Part shown: positions 58,530 through 64,000 of the stretch, piece after piece
How the letters are laid out: each line of letters begins with the position of its first letter
How positions within the stretch are numbered: the stretch's first letter is position 1
From: Magicicada septendecula
Taxonomy: Eukaryota > Arthropoda > Insecta > Hemiptera > Cicadidae
Assembly (NCBI GenBank): GCA_034769895.1
Contig: CM068367.1
Span: 85,117,654-85,181,653 of the forward strand
Direction of reading: 5' to 3'
Length of the DNA stretch: 64,000 bases
Program-made: the position numbers and the translations under genes
Notes under the pieces: generated by a model
Database searches by the model: none
What the model saw: the letters and a program-made list of their open reading frames with translations, nothing else
Told to the model about the DNA's origin: nothing

Positions 58530-59501
58530 TCAGCCACCATCGTCAAAAATTAATCTTGGTTCTAAATAACACTTTTCAATTGTATTGACACACATATTGT
58601 TGTCTTGTGTGTCATAACCAAACAATTTCAATTTATCTGTTATACCATAATAATCATTCACCAAGTCTGCGTTAAGTATTTCTGTTAACTCTCCGTCAGT
58701 AAATATTTCCAATATCGGGTTAGTTACTTTTGTATTATCAATTACATCATTCGGGTTTAAATATACTTCTAATATTTCTTTCAACTCCTCATAATCTCTC
58801 TTTAATTCATATAACTCTATCTCTCTCTCAACACACAATTCTCTATTTAAATCACTCTCATCATAACACCATCTCATACTTATAAAATCATTCCGCACAG
58901 AGGGTATAAACTTATACAAATAAACTAAACTCAAATCTTCTACTAACACGGGACTCTTGCCCTTCAAAAACTCTTGTGACCACATTAACTCATCGTAAAT
59001 AATAAAAGGAAAATTTGCCCTCTGTCCCCACTCTACTACAACATTATTTCTCCTCTCTCTCTCCAACTCATAAACATACATTAACATTTCATTATCAACT
59101 TCTACTCTTTCTACAATTACGTTATCACTCTCAACATCTACACCATCATTTTCTAACACCACATTTTTATTTGTATTATCATTGTTATTACTTGTCAACT
59201 CATTATCTGGCATTGCATTCATCACATGTACTCCCATTCGCTCTACACTTTGTTCTAATTTATTTAGACTGGTCATTATTGTCTCATGGGTACTTTCTAA
59301 ACATTTATTTAGTTCTTGAATCTCGTTCTTTAACTCGTGAAACTTGACATTGGAATCAATTTGTTGCTCTTTATAATTGCTATTTATATTTTCAGACATG
59401 GTTTTCATTAGATTAAACAGGTCGTCTATTGACACCTTTTTTTCTTCCACCCCTACGCCAGCGTTAGGTCTATTCTTATCTTGTACATCGGTCATTTTCA
59501 A
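58530..59501 (-). CDS. Element III protein, 323 residues, unknown family
   Basis: A complete frame, the only intact retroelement frame in the window. Residues 1-20 are short and polar. Residues about 25-92 are helical with heptads (ending LNKLEQSVERMGV), a likely coiled coil. Residues 95-135 are Asn/Asp-rich. From 138 on a conserved part has WGQRANFP (158-165), GKSPVLVEDL (181-190), WCYDESDLNRELC and the terminal DDGG. It has no zinc knuckle, protease, polymerase or membrane segment. Position after the primer site and the coiled coil suggest a Gag-like structural role; this is inference. The start at 59501 is supported by the frame beginning there; an internal Met is two codons on. Confidence 0.8.
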   Translation of the reverse strand: MKMTDVQDKNRPNAGVGVEEKKVSIDDLFNLMKTMSENINSNYKEQQIDSNVKFHELKNEIQELNKCLESTHETIMTSLNKLEQSVERMGVHVMNAMPDNELTSNNNDNTNKNVVLENDGVDVESDNVIVERVEVDNEMLMYVYELERERRNNVVVEWGQRANFPFIIYDELMWSQEFLKGKSPVLVEDLSLVYLYKFIPSVRNDFISMRWCYDESDLNRELCVEREIELYELKRDYEELKEILEVYLNPNDVIDNTKVTNPILEIFTDGELTEILNADLVNDYYGITDKLKLFGYDTQDNNMCVNTIEKCYLEPRLIFDDGG

Positions 59502-59730
59502 AATTTATTTATATCATACCCTTTATATATCGCCCCCTTAACTCAAAATACCCCATCCATAAAACAGTTATTAATACGTCAAAGTAAACACCCGCTCGCT
59601 CTACCTAAACATAACCTTACTTAGCGTAATTATATACGATAAATCATATTTATAAATTCGTCATTACCACATCCTATCTTCTGTGTATTAAAATAGGTCT
59701 ATCTCGTATAAAATTATAATTAAACGAAAA

Positions 59731-59747
59731 TCCTGGCAGGGTCGCCA
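59731..59747 (-). other. Element III primer-binding site (tRNA-Arg-like)
   Basis: Two bases after the 5' LTR the minus strand reads TGGCGACCCTGCCAGGA. It implies a tRNA ending TCCTGGCAGGGTCGCCA, close to the tRNA-Arg primer used by mdg1/412-type elements. Confidence 0.8.
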
Positions 59748-59749
59748 TT

Positions 59750-61102
59750 TGTAACAATAAAAAATAGACCTAAATATATAAAATAAATAAAATCCTCTAC
59801 CAGGACTTACCTGCACGCAATTACAACACTTACCTGTTTCTGAAATTTTACCAGAAGACCAAGGTCGCCACGATTATTTTTTATAGGATAAAATATCGAA
59901 AACCTTTACACTCCACCCTAAATAAAACGGACAATTTAGCAATCTGACCCACCCAATTAATAACTCAGAAAGATTCCGGAACGTTAGACGAATTTTTAAC
60001 ACAGAAATGAGATATGGTAATGACGAAATAACTTAGACTAACACATTTTATCTGGAACTTAAATACTTTTAATTACTTGAAAATTAGTTTAAATATTTTG
60101 ATAAGAACCCTATGACCAAAAATGAATTATACATTAGGTATTATATTTACATTGAACTATTAATGCATTAAGTGTTGTAGTTAAATATTCACTATAAAGC
60201 AGCCCATTCTGCCATTCACTCATTCACACCGTATAATATATATATTCCCCTTATTTTTTTCTCGAGTCTTAAGTTGAATAATATGTTCTGAAAATGGATA
60301 ATAGTTCGTGAATAATAATAATTAAAATTGAATAACCATGGTACGTTACGTAACGCTTAGAGTCCCGTTCACCACGTGCTGTTGGATAGATGCATCTGAA
60401 TATTTGTCCGTTACGAACACTTATAACTTTCGTAGATCACTTCATTTACTACCATTCACAGTGTCACTCCACTTATTCACACCGATTGCTCTTTTTTTGC
60501 TGAAACTTAGTTTTTTGTAACCTCGAGTCTTGGCTAGCGTGCGGCCGCCGCCGCGGCCATATGTAGACTGGGTATAGGCGGTAGGAAACTGCCGTTCACT
60601 GCCACCTGCTTTGCATCGTCGTTCATGTTTAGTTGTTGTGTGGTAACCACTTTATGCGTGGCATAGAGCTGGTATATGTGTGTGACCAGAGGACAATATT
60701 GGCTTCTGCTCTGCTGATGTCATTTAAGTGGGCGTGGTCTAAACGACACTTCCGTAGTGAACCCAACGGAACGATGAAAATTTCACTATATGGCCATCTT
60801 ACTTTTTTGCCAACGCTTGGGTAGGCGCCCATGCTTGGTGTGCGCATGGGAGCGCAATGCCACACTCTCGCATAGTTCTTGGAATTTTGGTGGAGGTGCA
60901 AATGCTCTGCCGCATTCCTCAACAACAACTGCGTCTTCTAGCGTTGTTTCACTGTTCTGTTACACTGACTGATACGTTGCACAATACAATTACAGTTTTT
61001 ACCAATTTATTATACCAGTCCGCCCGAAAACGAAATAAATAAAAATATAAATATATGCCCCAAACGGTTAAAATAAAGACACACAAAATTTGACCCGCTA
61101 CA
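59750..61102 (-). repeat. Element III 5' LTR (1353 bp)
   Basis: A direct copy of 54370-55722. It contains a NotI-like GCGGCCGC block at 60541-60548 shared with the other LTR. Confidence 0.96.
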
Positions 61103-61526
61103 TACTCCCACAAATTTATTGCTTATATTTACCATAAAAAATAATGAAAAAATAAGCTTTTAAAATTTAGACCATTTCCCACAAAAGTTAGCTGTTAGAA
61201 TTATCAATCCTACCATTTCCCATTCAATTTATCTCAACCAATACAGATGTTTAGTTTACACAATGCATGATATAACAAATAACAATATTTCTTATTATCA
61301 GTTTAATTTTTTTAAATCAAATTCTAAGTTTACCAGTTTTAATCATTTTGTTTAGTACTTTGTCTTGTGTTAATTAAAATGCACATACAAAGGTTTTGTA
61401 AAATATATAAAAAAAAAAACACTTGGTAAGTTTCACAAATTTTTTTTAATTAACTCTGACAGCTGTTTCGACTAACTTAAGCCATTGTCAAAGAGCGAGT
61501 GAATGAAATTACTGAACACAGGATGT
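61103..61526 (+). other. Spacer with a GAAAC-type repeat fragment
   Basis: AT-rich. At about 61455-61500, CAGCTGTTTCGACTAACTTA and GCCATTGTCAA look, on the minus strand, like a variant of the hairpin-GAAAC pattern of the hammerhead-like repeats, but the CTGANGA box is altered. Confidence 0.4.
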
Positions 61527-62010
61527 TAGAGTAGTGTAGGTGGTAAACATCTGTTTAGGGCGTATCTGGAACATCTGTGTTGTGATGGCGAGGGGGGGAG
61601 TGTGTGCATGAGACAAGGGAAGGTCTGGTGTCTTTAAAAACTAAATACAATCATGAATGCAAAATATAAAATTAACTGAACTAAATATAAACTGAATGCA
61701 AAATTTAAAATAATGATGAACATTCAAAATAATATAAAATAAACTAAACTAAATAACAGATTTTAATAAAGGGGATACACAAAATTCAGTCTGTTCATTG
61801 GTTAAATTTTTGTTATTTTTTATTGCTTTTTTAATTGCATTCAGTTTATATTTAGTTCAGTTAATTTTATATTTTGCATTCATGATTGTATTTAGTTTTT
61901 AAAGACGCCAGACCTTCCCTTGTCTCATGCACACACTCCCCCCCCTGGCCATCACAACACAGATGTTCCAGATACGCCCTAAACAGATGTTTACCACCTA
62001 CACTACTCTA
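61527..62010. mobile_element. Foldback MITE with about 170-bp arms
   Basis: Left arm 61527-61700 and right arm 61836-62010 are inverted copies starting TAGAGTAGTGTAGGTGG at each outer end, with only a few differences. The central 135 bp are AT-rich. No coding capacity and no clear target duplication. Confidence 0.8.
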
Positions 62011-62531
62011 CAGTAATATTAAATAGACATGAAGCAACGCGCAGGTTGTAGTGGGGAGATGTCAGGAGCGGTGGAACCCAGAGAGAGAGGAAAATGTCTA
62101 CTAACGCAGTTGAAAATATCGGCCTACTCTCTCAATTGTGAATGAGACGCATGTGTGAGATGCGTAATCTATTTTGAGACGGATTAACTTTTTATACCTA
62201 TTGTGCCGAAGTTACGCATCTTTAATTAAAGATGAAAGAAAAGTAAAATTTACGTTTTTCCCTGTCAAAGTACTAATAAAAACATATCGCTTATAATGAC
62301 AGCTGAAATAAAGCAGTTATACTGCCTTGTCGATTCACAATAATTTACTTTTTATTATTTTTATAACTTTATTTACTTAATTTTGTATTGTCTATGCATT
62401 CTTAAATGCTTACAATTGTTTATTTTTAATTTGTAACGTTTTTATGGGTTTATTGTTTTCTACATTTCATTAGCTACATTTTTAACTATATTACCAAATT
62501 TACCCAACTAAATTTTATAGCCCTACCAACA

Positions 62532-62591
<60 letters not shown>

Positions 62592-63245
62592 CTTACTCTT
62601 TACTAACTTACCTAACTTTTTACTAACCAATTATTCTTATAATTTAAAAATTGTTTTGTTATTCTTTTAATTGTTTTTAAGGTTTTTACAGTTTAGTACG
62701 TTTTATATTTAATTCACTACTTTTTTACTAAGTTACTAAATACAAAAAATTTGGTTGTAGGTACGTTTTGATTTCGATTACGTCACGACCAGACAGTAAA
62801 CGTGGACATTTTTTAAGACGAAACAAGCATCAGACACAATAGAAAGAGACAATGTAATAAAGCTTTCACACAGTTATAAAATGCTTAATACTGCCATTAT
62901 TTTGTAAACAGTGACTTGGCGTGTTGTGTCTGTTGCAATCAGCATCAACCTAGACATTGTTGATGTCATTGAGCCTAGACATCAACAATAGTTGTACATT
63001 TTGGAATGTGTACAGGTTACGATTCACGAAAAAACGTAGTAATATATGATCCACATTGCTCTGGCATTTTAATTTGTTTGAGTAAGTAACATCAACAACA
63101 GATGCGAAATACTGCGTGTGTGTTTTTTTAAACAAGCAGATGTAAACTATCCATAAATAACAGGAGAGACAATATTAATGCAACAATTAGACTAAAACTA
63201 TTTAAGTAATACAGAGCTCATTTACTTACGTGCAATTACAATTAT
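62011..63245 (+). other. Spacer with a CA microsatellite
   Basis: 1.2 kb of AT-rich sequence including a 55-bp CA run (62532-62586). Nothing else recognised. Confidence 0.55.
62532..62586. repeat. (CA)n microsatellite, 55 bp
   Basis: An uninterrupted CA run. Confidence 0.96.
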
Positions 63246-63728
63246 TTAGGTCAGTTCTTCCACCCCACTAATATTTCCGTCACTGTTACTATCACTATCA
63301 CTATCACTCAAATCGTCTTCACTGCTGCTATCCCGTCCAATATTAATTTCTAAACGATCTGTCACAGTATCCATAATTTGGTCCAATCTCACGTAGTCGT
63401 TTTCAATTTTCATGACGTGGTCACATCTTGATCTCCAGTCTGCGGGAGAAATACAATCAAATTCTGTTTTCGCTAAGTTTATGACACTGTCTACAGAAAA
63501 ATGCACGTTCTTTCTTTTAACACGCTCCTTCACGGTTGCCCAAATCAGTTCAATAGGATTAAGATCTGGGTGGTAGGGTGGAAGTCGTAAAACGGAATGT
63601 CCATGGTTTGCCAAAATAGCATCTATTTTAAAAGTTTTGTATGTTGGTTTATGTTGCTTGATTAGTGCATAGAGCTCAGGTTTTAACATAGATGGACTAC
63701 AAGGAATGTTATGGTTCTGTATTTCCAC
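63246..63728 (-). pseudogene. Tc1/IS630-like DDE transposase, C-terminal fragment
   Basis: A 160-codon frame. LRLPPYHPDLNPIELIWATV is the hallmark of DDE_3-type (Tc1/IS630) transposases and carries the third acidic residue (the Glu). Downstream is a helical part and a Ser/Asp/Glu-rich acidic tail. The catalytic first and second Asp are missing because the frame is cut at its 5' end by the satellite-associated module starting near 63724. No terminal repeats identified. Confidence 0.75.
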
Positions 63729-64000
63729 TTATTGCTTCAGCCTTAACCACAGTACTATGGTCACTAACGTATACCATCACACGTTATCGCACTCGATTTT
63801 CACTGATGATGGCAGTCGACGGCACTGCGGAAACGTAGTATGCATATAAAAATTATCCCCTCCCACTTCAACTATAATTTTCATTTATAGAAAATTACCC
63901 CCACTCTGCTCAACTAGCCTCTTCATTTATAGATATTTCATCTACGTTACTACAGTGGATTATTAAGATATTCTTATCAGGATACTTTATTTATCAAAAT
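63724..64000 (+). mobile_element. Satellite-associated module, copy 4, running off the window
   Basis: It repeats the landmarks of the copies at 551-1030 and 30710-31160: CAGTACTATGGTCACTAACG, a hammerhead-like core, TTACCCCCACTC and GTGGATTATTAAGATATTC. It lacks the CCCGGG block. It ends at the base where the other copies enter a 165-bp array, so another array probably begins right of the window. Confidence 0.65.
63795..63845 (+). ncRNA. Hammerhead-ribozyme-like motif, module copy 4
   Basis: CTGATGA (63803-63809), an extra T, GGCAGT (63811-63816) pairing with ACTGC (one terminal mismatch), then GAAAC (63830-63834) and GTA, an allowed NUH triplet. Stem I after the triplet is not convincing here. 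Confidence 0.4.

Larger units (their letters stand above)
54370..61102 (-). mobile_element. Element III: intact one-ORF LTR retrotransposon, very young
   Basis: LTRs of 1353 bp each enclose 4.0 kb. TACT flanks both ends (54366-54369 and 61103-61106), a perfect 4-bp duplication. In element orientation the LTR begins TGTAGCGGGTC and ends TTGTTACA. Primer site, coding region, conserved island, hairpin and polypurine tract are all present, but protease, RT and integrase are absent. The LTRs differ at about three positions, so insertion was recent and the element may be mobile when enzymes are supplied in trans. Confidence 0.93.

Overview
The window reads as arthropod (probably insect) nuclear DNA. 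It is AT-rich and full of (GT)n microsatellites, with spliced exons separated by long introns and with metazoan transposable elements. The species cannot be fixed from the sequence. One host gene is visible: a plus-strand RBR-type E3 ubiquitin ligase that matches ANKIB1 (ankyrin repeat and IBR domain-containing 1). Eight exons were found between 6206 and 49969. They encode RING1, IBR, RING2 with its catalytic Cys codon at 17094-17096, and most of the Ariadne-type C-terminal region. Junction phases agree throughout. The N-terminal ankyrin exons should lie left of base 1. Any exons beyond 49969 were not found.

Nearly everything else is mobile or repetitive DNA sitting in the introns. From left to right: a 165-bp satellite array with an associated module (1-1030); a hAT-like element (2177-3355); a decayed Tigger/pogo element (4387-6093); a Ty3/gypsy LTR retrotransposon on the minus strand with broken gag and pol (6803-15134); a hAT MITE (18156-18953); an unusual one-ORF LTR retrotransposon, Element I (20142-27970), whose 5' LTR carries a nested solo LTR; a piggyBac-derived element (29752-30396); two more 165-bp arrays (31160-32612 and 34560-36010); Element II (minus, 40111-46502, TSD CCAG); a palindromic foldback element (50601-50881); a small TA-flanked MITE (54138-54214); Element III (minus, 54370-61102, TSD TACT); another foldback element (61527-62010); and a truncated DDE transposase (63246-63728) cut by the same module that flanks the satellite arrays.

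The most striking content is Elements I-III. They form a family of 6.4-7.8 kb LTR retrotransposons with no pol. Each has one coding region whose product starts with a similar N-terminus, or is predicted to form a coiled coil, and ends in DDGG. Element III keeps the 323-codon frame intact between LTRs that differ at only about three positions. All three carry a long hairpin directly against the polypurine tract, and pairing is kept by compensatory changes. They differ in primer site: tRNA-Lys type in II, tRNA-Arg-like type in I and III. Such elements must borrow reverse transcriptase and integrase from an autonomous relative.

A second item of interest is a set of hammerhead-ribozyme-like motifs (CTGANGA, hairpin, GAAA) in the modules next to the 165-bp satellite arrays and in the arms of a foldback element. 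These calls rest on reading the sequence alone; no database search, fold calculation or alignment was run.
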